NCBI GenBank assembly: GCA_013400155.1 | Contig: VXBM01000010.1 | Coordinates: 235,702 to 299,701 of the forward strand | Direction: 5' to 3' | DNA: 64,000 nucleotides | Origin: Helopsaltes ochotensis | Lineage: Eukaryota > Chordata > Aves > Passeriformes > Locustellidae | Shown here: positions 1 through 15,019 of the stretch, piece after piece | Layout: each line of letters starts with the position of its first letter | Numbering within the stretch: position 1 is the stretch's first letter | The notes under the pieces: model-generated | Told to the model about the DNA's origin: nothing | The model's database searches: none | What the model saw: only the letters and a program-made list of their open reading frames with translations | Translations under genes and position numbers: made by a program

Positions 1-34
1 GCTGCGGAGCGGGGCTGGCTGCGGAGCGGGGCTT
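1..34. repeat. 17-bp tandem duplication in CpG island
   Basis: Positions 1-17 and 18-34 are the same GC-rich 17-mer (starting GCTGCGGAGCGGGGCT) except for the last base. The array may continue left of the window. Such GC-rich minisatellites are common in promoter CpG islands. Confidence 0.85.
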
Positions 35-620
35 GCCCTTGGCTTCGCCTCGCTCCGGCCGCCTTGGCGGGGGGACGGGGCTGCCGCCGCACGCCGGGTC
101 TCTGGTGGCGCCCAGGGTGTCTTTAGCATCTCTTAGGTGTCATTAGCGGAAAAGTCATTCATTTGATCCCTGGTGAAAACGATCGCTAATCCCAGGGAAA
201 GGGGAGCTCAGAGCAAGTGAGAGGACAGGCAGAAAGAAACTTTCGGGAGAGAACGGTATACTCTCTCTGTTTCGCTTATTTATTTCGAAGTACTGTAATA
301 GGTTAATTCGTTTCCAGGAAAGTCAGTAGAGAAGAGGCGCCGCAGATGCTGTTTACATGTTTGTTTCTGTCCTCTTTGAACTATGCTGAGTTGAGTTCTC
401 TGCAGCTGAACGCTTGCGAGGAGGTTTCTGCTACCCCAGCAGCATTTTCGGAGCACAGGAGTTGCTCTGAGAACTGAGTCTGTAGGTGCTCCTTGGCTCT
501 GGGTGGTGCAGCGGCTGTAGGCGTATCACTAAAGTACGCATTCCAGCCGGGCAGTGAGCCCAGCCATTGAAAACTTGGGAATTTCTGCGGTCGGAAGTTT
601 TTAGATACCATGCATCAGAG
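1..620. promoter_or_regulatory. CpG island edge, candidate promoter / first-exon region
   Basis: Positions 1-120 hold about 15 CpG dinucleotides in strongly GC-rich sequence. A further 20 or so CpGs are spread over 121-640, and density then drops to about 6 in the next 720 bases. In bird genomes an abrupt CpG-rich block in a CpG-depleted background usually marks a promoter and first exon that stay unmethylated in the germ line. The window starts inside the block, so the island probably extends to the left. No convincing TATA box, splice donor or start codon decides the direction of transcription. If transcription runs to the right, most of this window would be a long first intron; if to the left, it would be upstream intergenic DNA. 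No gene can be named. Confidence 0.6.
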
Positions 621-2727
<2,107 letters not shown>

Positions 2728-5700
2728 TAGTCTTAATTGTAAGAGTTCACAAAGAAATATTCCTTGGAGACTGTTTCTTGTTTGGGGTTTTTTGCTAGGT
2801 TTTTTTTTGCAAGCCACTTGTTGTGCTACTTTTGGCAGAATCACAGAGAATCTCTGGAAACACATGGGATGGAATCTTGGCCTAGATGAAGTTAAAGGCA
2901 AAGCTGTCCTTGACATCAGATAAGGAAGGCAGGGTTTCCTCTGCAAAACCCCATGCTTTTTTGAATATATACCCTTGCCATGAGAGACTTGTATAAGCAG
3001 TTACATTAGTTGGGCGTATTGCAAATGTGCATTCTGACCTTCTGCTTTCTTGGGTGAGGATAAGAGCCTTGTACTGTTTCTTAAAGAAAGACTTCTGAAT
3101 TTCAAATATGTTTGTTTTTACATGCAGAACAGTTTGGATTAAGTGCTGTCTTCTTCCCACAGATGTACAGATGCGTAGTTGTAAAAGTAGCAGTGTGTTA
3201 AGGAAAGGCATCTTAATTTGGATCAGTAATCACATGGGGAAGACTCATATGGGGAACAGTGTTGCCTCCAGTTCCATTCTCTATCCATCACTGCTGGCTC
3301 AGATCCACAGTAGTTCCCACAGTGGCTGACACGGGTCCGTGCTGTGCACACTCACTCCCTGAAGGGTTGCACAAACGGCCCACTTGCTTGTGCTGCGTAA
3401 ACCAGGATCTTTATTCTTTACATAGTTATAAATGTCCACAGATGCCCTCAGCAGAATCCCAGAGAATAGTCTGAAAACATGGATTTCAGAACTCAGGAGC
3501 ATTGCAAAAGATTTTGTCCTGAAGCTCCTGCTTGATGCATCTCTTTCTCAAGGAAAATGGTTTGGATGTTTTAAGTAACCAGGTGATCTGACCAACTGAG
3601 CAATTTAATTTATTTTTTGAAGTATTTAGAGGTATGACTATATGAAATATGAGTAAAGCAGACACTTTATATGGACATTTTCTAATGGTCTTACCTGACT
3701 CTAAATAGTCAGACTTTAAGCATCTAAAACTCAAATCCTAATTCTTTAGCTCCTTATGCAAAAAGGGGATTTAGTACACGTAATGTAAAGAGGAACTAAA
3801 ACCCAGTTTATTTTCTCAGTCCAGTCATTTGTTAAATAGTAAGCATATGCTAGAATGTTTTGCAGACTGTAGATGTGCTTGGGCATATTTTCAAGTGCTT
3901 TCCCAGTCAGCAAAAGGTTTGGACCCTCATTAGGATGGATACAAGAGCAGCCAAGTTTGGGTAGACTGCATCCTCTACATCCTGTTCCTGGTGGCCGTGA
4001 CTGTGGCTGCTGAGCAAAGACCGAAAGGACAGGATGGTACTGTCCCAACACCCACTGATTTGTGGCTAAGGGCTTTAGTAGCCTTGTAGGGTTTTTTTCT
4101 TAATGGGTTCATCCATAAGCTTTGCAATTAAAACCTGGCTTAACTTTTAAAATTTCTGTAAAAGTCTGTGACAATCCTTTTGACAGAGAAATGCGGGAAT
4201 GTTGTGATTTTCCAAAGTTTTGCTTGCAGACTACAGACTTTCTCCATACACATATTTCTATGTATAGTTATATATTTTTTTAATTTTTCTTTTTATTTGT
4301 AGTCATAAATAATTCTCTTCTACATTCATTAAAACATTCTGTGCATATAGATAGTCTTTTGTTTGCCTTTAATTCCTGGATATCACTATATACTATATTC
4401 CAAGATGGGAATGTTGGATATAGTTATCTTCACAAGAAGAACAGTACTTTGCAACAAAAATCTGCATGATTTTCCAGAAAAAAAATTCACAAGAGTCTTT
4501 CAAAAACCAGAACCGAAGAATCCTGAAAACCTGTGTGGTTGTAGTTTTCTCTATGACTTTTGCATAGGTAGTATTTGAAAATCAACTGTACTTCAGACCT
4601 ACTCCTTTTTCTTAATTTGTGCTCCTTAGGATTTTACTAACTCCTGAAATGAAATTCAGAGTTCTTTTTTTACCATTGCTTTGTTACTCTTATGCTTGTC
4701 CATCTTAATTTAAAGATCATTGAAACTGACTTCTGACTCATGTAGCTTGTGATTTATTCTTGAGCTCCTCCAGAGAGCTTGTGATGTTTCATGTCAGGGA
4801 CTCTGTTCACCGGCAGTAGAATTACATTCATCAGTCTTTTTCCTTCCCCAAGAATTAAAAATGTGCCATTAAGGAATGGGGCCATGACTTTGTTAGTGCA
4901 TCATTTCCTTGAAGAAATTAAATAATTGAGAGTGCTCTGCTTAGTTCTGTTTAGTCACATAAGGTAAAGTTAATTTTACAGTAAGACTTGTCCATCACTT
5001 GATACTGTTGACATCAAAGGAAAGTACTGGTGTGAGGGGGTAGAATTGTGTCTGACTTCCTTTATGCATATAACCTCACCTGCATTAATTCAGCATTTCA
5101 TGAAAGATATGGATTCTGAGCTTTTGCTTTCAGTGTTCTTGATCTTCTCCTTACTCTTTATAGATGAGGAGCTCCTTTCATGACATGAAAGATTCTATAA
5201 ATTATTCATCTACATATTTTGTATACAAGAAGTGGTGTATACATGGAAAAGTACTCCTTCGAAAGGGATTTATGGGAGGAGGTGGTCACAGCTGTGATTT
5301 AGAAAGGGTGATGGAAAGTTCTGCAGTAGTTGTAGAAGCAGATGTTTCTTGTTCTTCTCTTCCTCATGGTGCTATAAACAAAAAGAATAATTTTTTTTTT
5401 TTTAACAGGGGAACATCAAGGCAAAGTTCAAAGGATATAGTGAAATTCCTTGACTGTGTTGATGTTCTTGAAACTATTATTTTTTTTTTTTGCTTATGTA
5501 CCTAGGTGTTTATAAATACAAGAATATACTAAAAAATTTGTACAATCTTTGGTTTTTTTTGAAATTCGTAGAAATTTTCATCTGTAGGTTGAGATTGTGT
5601 AAGAATTTTTATAGTACTTCTGTACAAGTATTGCTATGGTATTGCGCTAGAATATTTTTCATTCAAGTTTTGGTGCAAACATATTTGTTATATTTACAGT

Positions 5701-6767
5701 GAACTCATTCACTCTGGTGGCTAAGCTATGTACAGAATGGCACAGGATTCTGCAGTAGGAAATAAAGTAATAATAAAATTTAGAATAAGATTGACTATGA
5801 TGCCTATCCAAGTAGATGCAGTCTAGAGCACAGAGTTGGAAAGTATTGATTTCAGTAAAGTGCCTGTCATTGGGTTTTGTTGCTGAATGCCATTGCAGTG
5901 CTGGCCTTAACTGAATTTTCTAACACCACAGGGGCTGTGATCCCAACAGTATCTCTTCAGCAGACCTAATTTGTTACAAATCAGCTTTTCTTCAACCTCA
6001 TAGAAATCTATCCAGTAAGAAAGTGTTACAGTTTTCTGGCCATTTGTTTCGCTTTGTAACTGTAGGCTGAAACTCCCCAATGAAAAGTGGAATAGTGGCA
6101 GAAGCGAGAGAAAAGAAAGATACTTAAGGCCTTTAACAAACATTTGTTGGCATTCCTAAACCGGACAAAAATCCTCATTGGTAAATGATCATCTCAAAAA
6201 TAGTACTTATGATTTGAATGTTCTTTTGATGTTAACCTAAAATCTCTCATTTATTCAAATCTGACATCCACAATTTGGAGACTTCAGTAGAAGCTGAGCT
6301 GAAAGAAAGCTGTTGTTTGTGTGTAGCTGCCATGTATTTATCCTTTTTACATTATTTTTGAACTCCTAGTCATTACCTTCAGATTGCTAGTATCCAGAAA
6401 GCTTAATCAAAAGGTAGCTTGCTGTCAACACAGCACTAGCATGTGTCTTCTCATTCATACATACATTATGATTAGTAATATATGAATAATGCTGTTTTGC
6501 TCTGCTATCAGCTTCAGACGTTTCTCCTGGGTGTCTTTGATTATTTCTGCAGCGCATGAATTTGAGACGAAGTAAGACAAGGAACAAAATGGAGAAAGTA
6601 AAATTGTGTGAAAGTTCCAGGGAAAAATATTGGAGATGATTAAGGTACATTTCTGGTTTTAGATTTTACATGTTGTATTCAAGGTGGCCCTGTGCTTCCA
6701 ACACAGGAAAAATCAGCACAGGGAACATGTGCTTCCCCAGTCTGTCTTAGGTTCTCAAAACATGTTG
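2728..6767. other. Non-coding, no gene recognised
   Basis: No repeat family or exon is recognisable here. Short T homopolymers occur near 5390-5402 and 5478-5491. The longest frame, about 113 codons on the plus strand at 5164-5505, includes Phe runs made by those T tracts and has no recognisable domain. Confidence 0.6.
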
Positions 6768-7455
6768 AAATCTTAGAGTCATTTGGTTCGGAAAAGACCT
6801 TTAAGGTCATTGACTCCAACCATTAACCCAGCACTGCCAAGTGCACCATTAAACTGTAACCCTAAATGCCACATCTCCAGGGTTGAGTGGCTCAAGCACT
6901 TCCCTGGGCAGCTTGTTCCAATGTTTGACAATGCTTTCAGAGAAAAATTTTTCCTAATACCCAATCTAAACCTCCTTGTGCAGTTTGAGGCCATTTCTTC
7001 TTGTCCTGTTATTTGTTACTTGGGAGAAGAGGCTGACCCCCACCTAGCTACACCTCCTTTCAGGCAGTTGTGGAGAGTGATAAGGTCTTCCCTGAGCCTT
7101 TTTTTCTCTAGTCTGAGCATCCCCAGCTCCCTCAGGTGCTCCTCATCAGACTTGTGCTCCAGACCCTTCCCTCCATTGGCCTTCTCTGGGCACACTCCAG
7201 CACCTCACGGTCTGTCTTGTGATGAGTGGCCTAGAGCTGAAAATACAAAATCATTGATACAGATATTAAGCAGGCCTGGCCCAAATACTGAGCCCTGAGG
7301 AGCCCCACTGGTGACTGTCCAGCAGCAGGATGTAGCTCCACTGCCCTGCCTCTCTAAGCTCAGCCATCCAGTTAATTTTGTATGCAGCAAATGGTGCACC
7401 AGTCCAAGCTATGACCAACTGGTTTCTCCAGAAGAATGTTGGTGTAAAGCTGTCC
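6768..7455 (-). mobile_element. CR1 LINE, 5'-truncated and internally deleted
   Basis: Read on the minus strand, this is the 3' part of a CR1 non-LTR retrotransposon. On the plus strand it starts with the complement of the usual CR1 3' terminus (TTGGTTCGGAAAAGACC near 6783), then the antisense of the ORF2 C-terminal region. About 7247-7312 encodes, on the minus strand, a degraded reverse transcriptase segment reading TSGAPQGSVFGPG followed by NICINDF. In intact CR1 roughly 200 or more codons separate that segment from the C-terminal region present here. About 550 bases are therefore missing internally, with the joint near 7239-7247. The 5' end is truncated near 7455, as is usual for CR1. The copy is dead. 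The 171-codon plus-strand frame at 6783-7298 is its antisense shadow. Confidence 0.93.
7247..7399 (-). pseudogene. CR1 ORF2 reverse transcriptase fragment
   Basis: The open frame 7399 to 7205 (minus) has at residues 30-42 the conserved CR1 reverse transcriptase segment TSGAPQGSVFGPG, followed by LLNICINDF. These residues are a good match to the family's segment between the SGxPQGS motif and the INDL-type motif. The catalytic F/YxDD region that should follow is missing, because the frame passes into unrelated 3' CR1 sequence after about residue 51. It is a non-functional fossil. Confidence 0.85.
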
Positions 7456-9830
7456 CTCTAAAATATGCACAATGAACTCATTCCAAAGGAAAAAAATTGC
7501 ATTCCTTCTCCTTCAGATGAAAGCATGAGTTATTGTTAGCATGTCTGTGTTTCTGTCCCTAGTTCTCCTGAAAGTGGGGTGAAGCAATGGTGCCCACACC
7601 TGGTAAGTGGGAGTGAAACACATATTTGTGTAGGGTGACTTTCCTGTGTGTGTGACATTCCTGCAAAAAACACATTTTGCAGGTAGTGTTTGGTTATGGA
7701 AAGAGCTGCATGCAGGGTTCCTTGCTGCTGAGGCAGCACTTCTGCCTCCCTGGCTCTATTTCTGCATCTTTCTTCTCTGGTGCCAACAGTTGAGTGTCAT
7801 GACCATAAACACTAAGTAGTGGTAGTGTAGGATTATAAACACTAAATCATTACTGCACCTTGCTTTTCAGGCCTCTGGCCTTGGGGAGCAAGGGCAACAG
7901 TTCAGGTATTCAACATCATGTGAAAATGGAATTAAAATACCAAATGTGCATGTGTTTTATGGTTTTCAGACAAGACAAATTGGCTGTGTGCTGCCCCATC
8001 CACAGATTAGAGAGTGCCTTTCTATGTATATTTCTGTATAATATTTTTGTTACTTACTTGAGCCATCCTTGGTTTAGATCAATGTACTTCATGGAGGCCC
8101 CCCCATACATTTGCAAACCATGGAGCCCTATCTGCCACCAACACACTTCTTTCTTGCCTGCTCCAAGCATTTAGTGTTAGTGAAGAACTTTCCTGTGTCA
8201 CTGGAATTCACCTTGAACCTTTCAGGTAGCGCATCTTTCAGGTGCGGCATTAACACCGAGTAGTTTATTCTGCCAGTAAGATGTTTCGACCCTCTGTGCT
8301 TGAGTTCACTTCAGAAAGCATGCAGAAACTTGTTTTGACAGAGAATTCTGGCATTCCATGATTCCAGATCATGCCTGTTCCAGTGGGAGACAGCCTGGTA
8401 TAACAATCTCCCATTGTGCCTGGTCTGGGAGATACGTGACACAGCCTTGACAACATATGGTAGTCTCTATAGCCGGTGATGGCAGTCATTTCATTGAATT
8501 ATCCAGAATTATTAAATTGTTCACAGAGTTTGCAGATTACTACACTGGGGGCCAGGGTTTTTCTTTGACAGTCTGCTAGGTGAGACACTGAGGACAGAAT
8601 TGAGATCACTCTCTCTCTGCAGAGTCATAGTTGTGTTTGTTTTTAAAAACGCTGAAGAAATACTGTGTCCTCATTATGCAGGAAAAAAAAGAAACCCCCC
8701 CCAGAAATAGACTTCATCATTACGAGTAGTGCTTGTAGATTTTCTATGCATAACAGAACAATGGAGAGCAGTGGTAGAGTATAATGAGCAAAAATTTCTA
8801 CACTATACTAGCAAGTACATCGTGTAGCTGTGTTAGTGTAATATTAGTATTTCAGAGTGGAATCCTTCCTGCAAACAGGTACAAATCGTCTTTTATTGCT
8901 TCTCTATTTATTGGTATCTTTGTATCTCATGTTGTCCTTGCATTTCTCAAAATGAAATGTGCAAAATGTTTTTTTAAATTGCACATTTTAAGGTTCTTTT
9001 CTATAATATAAAATTAAAAAAAAAACTTGCAGCTTTTTTTCCGACATGCCAATTATGAATTAATCTGCATATTTCTGATAAAATATTGCCATTTCATAAA
9101 ACAACACCTGACCTGTCCTACAGAAGCTGAAAGGAATCAAAACTGGGGCATCAGTCTCATTCCAAGACATCCATTTCACATGTAAGTTCTTATAACATAC
9201 ACCATTTTTTCATACTTAAGCTTAGACTGAAAAGTGATTAACAGTCTTATTTGTACCCCATATGAGTTATACTGAATAATTTCTATCATGTTACATTCTC
9301 ACAGCTGATTCTTTAACTAGAAGGAAATGGAATGGCTGTGTTCATTTCTGTTATTCCCTTACTAAGTCCTTCTTTGTGCTAAATCTGCATTAATAAATGT
9401 CACATAAGCCTCTCACATGCTTCCAAAATGGTATGTTAGTATAAACAATATTAATACCATTACATTTTAATTCTCTGTCTTTGTTTTTTTAATAGGAACA
9501 GCAGTTTTTGTTTCAAAGTGTTGCAGAGTCCTGTTGCTGTCTTAAAAGCTAAAAGATTATGCAAGTGCTCCTATCATAGAATTGAAATCTTTGGGAAGTG
9601 GGAAAGGGAGCAGCTGCTGAACTCTTCTATCAGACTGATGGAGGAGCTGAACACTTCTTCAGATTACACTGTTGAGTGCTTTGTTTAGATAAAGTGTAAT
9701 TACCCCCCAAATTCCCTGTTCAGCCACTACACTTCTCATTTGGAAAACTCTCCTTGAATCTCAGGCCCTCTGGGATGCCTATTCTGCGCTTGATTATATG
9801 AGGTGGTTTGCTCTGACCCCCCCTTCATTT
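7456..9830. other. Non-coding, no gene recognised
   Basis: This is unique-looking sequence between the CR1 copy and the TA repeat. The longest frame is about 104 codons (plus, 7860-8174) with no recognisable domain. An A-rich then C-rich tract sits at about 8682-8702. Confidence 0.55.
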
Positions 9831-9846
9831 TATATACATATATATG

Positions 9847-9878
<32 letters not shown>
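9831..9878. repeat. (TA)n dinucleotide microsatellite, imperfect
   Basis: About 48 bases of TA repeats are interrupted by TACATA and TATGTA units in the first half and pure over the last twenty or so bases. The Tyr/Ile frame across it is an artefact. Confidence 0.95.
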
Positions 9879-12800
9879 GTAACTATATAGTCATTATTTT
9901 TACTGGTGTTTCTGATTTCTCTTTCCATCTGGGTTTGTTATATCTGCCTGTTGTCTCACACATGAAATCTGAAAACTCTTGGTGAGAGAAACTGCCTTTT
10001 TGTTGTAGCAACTAGCATGGCAATTTCAAGTTGAGAGTCTCTCGTTTCTATGGCAATGTAAGGAAGTATTCACATTAAATTTAGAGTCTTAACATAATGA
10101 GTTTCTTGGAATTAGTTGCTGGAAATATTCTGTATCATTTTAACATAGGATCTGTAACTCAAATTGATCATAATTCAGTCTTGGTGATGATAGAAGCTTT
10201 AAAGTGGATAAAAGTTGAGCAATATTTTTTGATTTAAGAGAGTATAGTAGTTATTACTAATGTGGAGCTTCTATTATTGGTAATGCTGGTCTGTTGTCTC
10301 ACGTTTTTTCTATTATAGCTACTGCTAGTGAAGCCTATTCAAAAAAATCTTTGTTATACTGTGTACAGAGACTATGTTTCCTGAAGAATTTGTTTTTTCA
10401 TTTTATCTACTTGATTACAGATGTGGAAGAACATTTCTGCCCTGTAAACTTCTAGAAGAATTACTGGAATTTTTGATAAGCCAGTAAAGAGCTTTTCCAA
10501 CACTCACTCCATTTGGTCATTTTCCAGTAAAAATAGCATAAAAGATTTCAGGAAAAGAATCCATCACAGTACCGGAGGTTTTGTTAAGAAAATAAAGTAA
10601 AAGCAAGATGTTGGGTTTGCTTAATTAAAGTTAAAAGTTGGTAATTGAAATATCAATTAAAAGATCTTCTGGATTCATATTTATGTTGAGTTTTTATGTT
10701 AAGCCTGTGATACTTATGTCGTAAAATAGTCTTCAGAATAGATGAACCCATAAAACTTAAATATGCCACTTTTAAATATGTGTGAAATATTGTATGGTTT
10801 TGTGTACAGTTAATCTGGCTTGCAGAAGTGTAACAGCTGCTTTGCCTCCATAGGGATCCATGTCTGTGCCTGTGCTTTAAGGGTAGTGAAATTAATGTTT
10901 CTGAGTGCAAAAGTCAGAGAAGCTGAAAGTTTGGTTTTGGTTTTGATTTTTTTGCATATGTGAGAAAGCACCGCCTGCATGTGACTAGAGCAGTTCCAGT
11001 TCTAGAAAAGTAGTAAATCCAATTAGTATTCTTTTGGGTCAATATTAAGAAGATTTCTGGTAAGTAGTAAGCAATTTTCTCACCAATTGCTGTAGGAACA
11101 GGCTGCATGAGCTGTAGAATTCCTCCCTCTGTATCTGTGCACTGCTGGCCAGCTAGTAAGGATGCTGCTGCTGGGAAAGAGGTTTGCAGCTGGGACATTA
11201 AAGCAGAAGTCTTCACTTGTATCCCTTTAGATACTAATATTGACCTTATTTTTAGACTATCTGAATAGCTTCCAGATTCTAAAAATCATTTACAAAATCT
11301 TACTCAGAGTCCCAGACGGGGAGTTATTCCTGATGTCCTCAGCTAACTTTGTCAAGTTCAGTGTGAGAAGGGAAACTGTGACTGCGTAAAACTTCCTTCC
11401 CTTTTTGGTCTCCTGACTTAGGCTATGAGATAGAGTTCTTAGAAACCATTGGAAAATTACTGAGTTTGACAGTCATAATGATTTTGGTCCTCTCTGCTGT
11501 CTTTTTATGATTTTATTTGTTTTTCATTTTTTAAAATGAAATTTATTTCATTATTAAAGCCTGTCGTGTTTTTAAGGCGGAAAGGATCTTTCTAAATATG
11601 CATGGTTTGCCCGTAGAATTGGTACTGTATTTCTCCCATATAATTGCTTAGTTTTTTTCCTTTCTTTAAAATTCTTTAAAAATTCTTTAAAAAATTAGTT
11701 TCTTACAACATGAATGTTGTTAGGCTGTGAAGCCAACTGAAATAAGATCCCATGGTGACAGGTACTACAAGCTGGCAGTGAAAAACACTTGCTGCCCCAA
11801 AGGGTTTATAAAGGCAAATTAGACACAGAGAATAGGTAGGAATAGAGAGAACTGCACAGTGGTGAAATGGCTTGCCAAAAATCTCAGCTCAATCAATAAC
11901 GGAGTGGAGAACACTGCAATGTAATTTAAAAGTCTATGCAAGCAGTTCTGCATCCAAGTAAAGGCACACCACACTAAAAAACCCCACTCCTGTTCAATGA
12001 GGGTTTTTATTGATTGCTTGAGTAAAACATTTTTTTAGGTCTTTATTTTATATTTTACATGACTAATCCCACGTAAAGCAGAAGCTTTTTTATTGGCAAA
12101 GAAGCACAATCATGCAGAGGTATCTGCAGATAAGAGGGTGTGATGGAGTGTTTTCTCCTAAAATGAAATGTATTTCAGAAATATATTGGAAGTGGTAAAG
12201 CATAGGAAACCAAAGTTATATACATTTATATTTTTTAGATATTTATGTTTGTTTGCACTGCTAATTGGACAATTAGGTACATCAGTCACACTGTATGAGA
12301 CAATTATTAAAATTCTTTTGACCTGTTAAAGCCACTGTTTGACAAGTAAGAAATTATAAGTAATTTTTGTGGGGTTTCTTTTGGGGTGTTTATTCCTCCA
12401 CCCTCCCCCTTTGTCTTTTTGTTTTAAAATGTTTTGGAAATAGAAGTCCTAAAAATGTTACCATAGGCAGAGTTTGGTTTGCTGAGTGAAATGTACAAAA
12501 TACTAATTAAGAGCCCAGAGGAAGCCTCTAACTTTTCACAGTGGTGGGGGACTTCAGATTGGCTTCCCTGGGTGGTGGCTTCTTTCACAGTGTTGGCACC
12601 TTTTGATCCAAACTGGATGGGTTATTGGCTGAATCTTAGATCTAGCCCAACTTGACATCCCACCAAACTGATGAGGAATGTGCAGTGAGCCTGTCCTGAT
12701 GTGACGAGGGTAATCCCAGGCAGAGCTCTGTTGTTGCTGTGTGGGTTGTGGTTACACCGAGGGTTTCCTTTGTGCCTCGGTGCTTCTGTCCCTCTGTGAA

Positions 12801-15019
12801 GAGCTGTTGGTGCCTCCTGGTGCTTTCACCTCCTCTTTGGCATTGGTTTCTTGTTTCTCGCTGGAAGCTCTTTGCTCCCACTCCCCTTGGAGAAGCTGGT
12901 ACAAAGGAATGTGTTGCCTGCTCTGTCAGAGTAGGTTTCACTGTCTAGAAGGTCTCTCTGTTCGCCTCTTTCAGTGCCTGGGGCCTGTGTGGAGTTAAAG
13001 CAGTGATCAGTGAGAGGTCAGGGTAGGATTTAGCTTTGCATAAGCAAGGCTGCTTAGGTCTTGCTGAATCCACCCTTTGTTTTCAGGAGAAAGGAGTTGC
13101 ATAATACCAAGATGACATCTAGCTAAGGTTCTGCAATCCTTCTTTTAATTCCCTTCTGTGTACCACAGTACGTCTAGATCCTTTAAATAGAGCTGGCACA
13201 AGCCAAAGCAGCACATTCCTGGTTTTTTATTTTGTTGAAGCATTCATGTGTCCTTTTGACAGCCATGCAGTCCTGTTTGATCTGCAGCACCCATTATTAT
13301 ATAGCTAGCCTGATAGGACTTCGGTCCTGAAGTTGATCCATAAGCACACTGTTGCCTCGTTTGCATTATTAATTCATCAGGCTTTTTACAGGTGCAGTCA
13401 TTGGTAGGTCTGAGGACTGAGGAAACCCTGAAAAGCTGATATCTCCAGCTGGTGAGCGAGGGCAGCTGGTTCACAGTGCGTAGTGAAACTGCTCAGCAAT
13501 TTGCTGCAGAAAATGTGTGACCGGTTTCACCAGGGAATAGGTGAGATGAGATAGACTTTGGCTCAGACACCAGACTTCCTAGTCTGTACTCCTGTAAAGC
13601 AAAGGTCCAAGCAGTACTTGATGGAGTAGTACTTGGCATCATTACCCTCCCTGGATCAGGTGTCCTGAATTCAGCCTGGGATTAGGCTATTCAGGCATGC
13701 CAGGTCTCCTCAGAGCAGAAGGTAAAAATACCTGTGTTTAAAGAGTGCTGGATCATTCTGCACTGGTGTATTCTCATTTTCTTTTCTTCTGCCTCTGTAT
13801 GTGTCTCCCACTGTTCTCAGAAGGATGGGATAACTGAAGTTTCACAGAGTGCTGGGCCCAACCACATTCCAAAATAGACAATGTGCAGAGCTATCTGGGT
13901 AAGAGGGAACCTGAGCTTGCCCTCTGGGAATGTTGTGTGGGGCACCATAAAGCTGTTGCTGAAGACACTCTTGCAAGCAGGTGACCGGGATGGGCTCCAG
14001 TTTGACCTGCGGAGCAGGTCTGTACCATAATGTCCTTGGTGTGGGACTACACTTGGGTATAAATTCCTCAACTAATGTTTGAAAGTTGGTCTTCTTTCTC
14101 CTTCAATTTATTTCTTAAAAGCAAGAAATGAACCCAAATGTCAATGCTTCATTTTTTAAGCACAGTCCTTGTTTTCTGACCAGTCTTTCTCAGTGTGGTT
14201 TTATCAGTTTAACTCAAGAGCAAGTGCTTCCTGCTGCTTTGCCTGGCCACGTTATGCACACTAAGAAGTGTCCTGTCCACTCAAGCACCAACTAGTTGCA
14301 GCTTTCCAGTTGCTTTCTTGCAAGAGATGACCCCATCACATCATGTTTATCTTCTAACATCTGATGGATTACAGAACTAGTGTGGCATTGCTCTGAATCG
14401 AAAGTTTATGCACATGTTTATTCATGTTTTGCCTGAAAACAGTATTATGTGTCACTGCTGAGAAGTGATTTCTGATCAAATCCAGGAGCAGCCAGGCCTC
14501 TGTGAGTCTAAAGCCTATAAAATTTTTTTCCCCTCTGGCTGGTAGCTACAGATAACTGCTGTCTCTTGGAAACATCCTGCAGTTAAAGTGGGTGAACCTG
14601 CAGAGTATGATTTACACAGGAGTTTTTCAGAAGGGCAGCAGAATAGAGAGGAGAAAAAGCCCCTAGCAAGATGTTTCACCCAGATTGGAAAGTCAAGGAT
14701 CCCTCTTTATATTTTAATTTTTTTTTTTACATATATTTTTCTGTACATAGAGCATATCCGTTGAACTTGCAGTAATTGTTTTGTAAATATTTAGATTTTA
14801 TTATAATATGAAAATGACTTTAAAAAGATCAGATTTTTTTTCTGACCCTTTTTCTCCTTTATTATCCCAACCAGCACACTGCAAAGGCTTTGTGTTCAGC
14901 CTTTGAATTATACGTAAAATATATCTTCAATAGTAAATGGGACTTGTAGCAGAGAGGCTCCATTTTTAGCACCTAAAAGTATTTTACACATATGGGGTTT
15001 TGTATAAGAAACAAAGAAA
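9879..15019. other. Non-coding, with a GC-richer patch at about 12.5-13.0 kb
   Basis: No exon or known repeat is recognised. The 12540-13000 segment is more GC-rich and holds three overlapping frames of 69-99 codons on both strands. Overlap in several frames argues for low stop-codon density rather than for a gene. A small stable hairpin at 13315-13328 is listed separately. Confidence 0.5.
13315..13328. other. Short hairpin with TTCG tetraloop
   Basis: The sequence AGGAC-TTCG-GTCCT forms a perfect 5-bp stem closed by a TTCG loop. In RNA the C(UUCG)G tetraloop is known to be exceptionally stable. With only 14 bases and no extended stem this may be coincidence, and no known ncRNA family is recognised. 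Confidence 0.5.

Noticed and set aside
6783..7298. 171-codon plus-strand frame, the longest in the window
   Set aside because: It is antisense to a minus-strand CR1 fragment; the real coding remnant is on the other strand.
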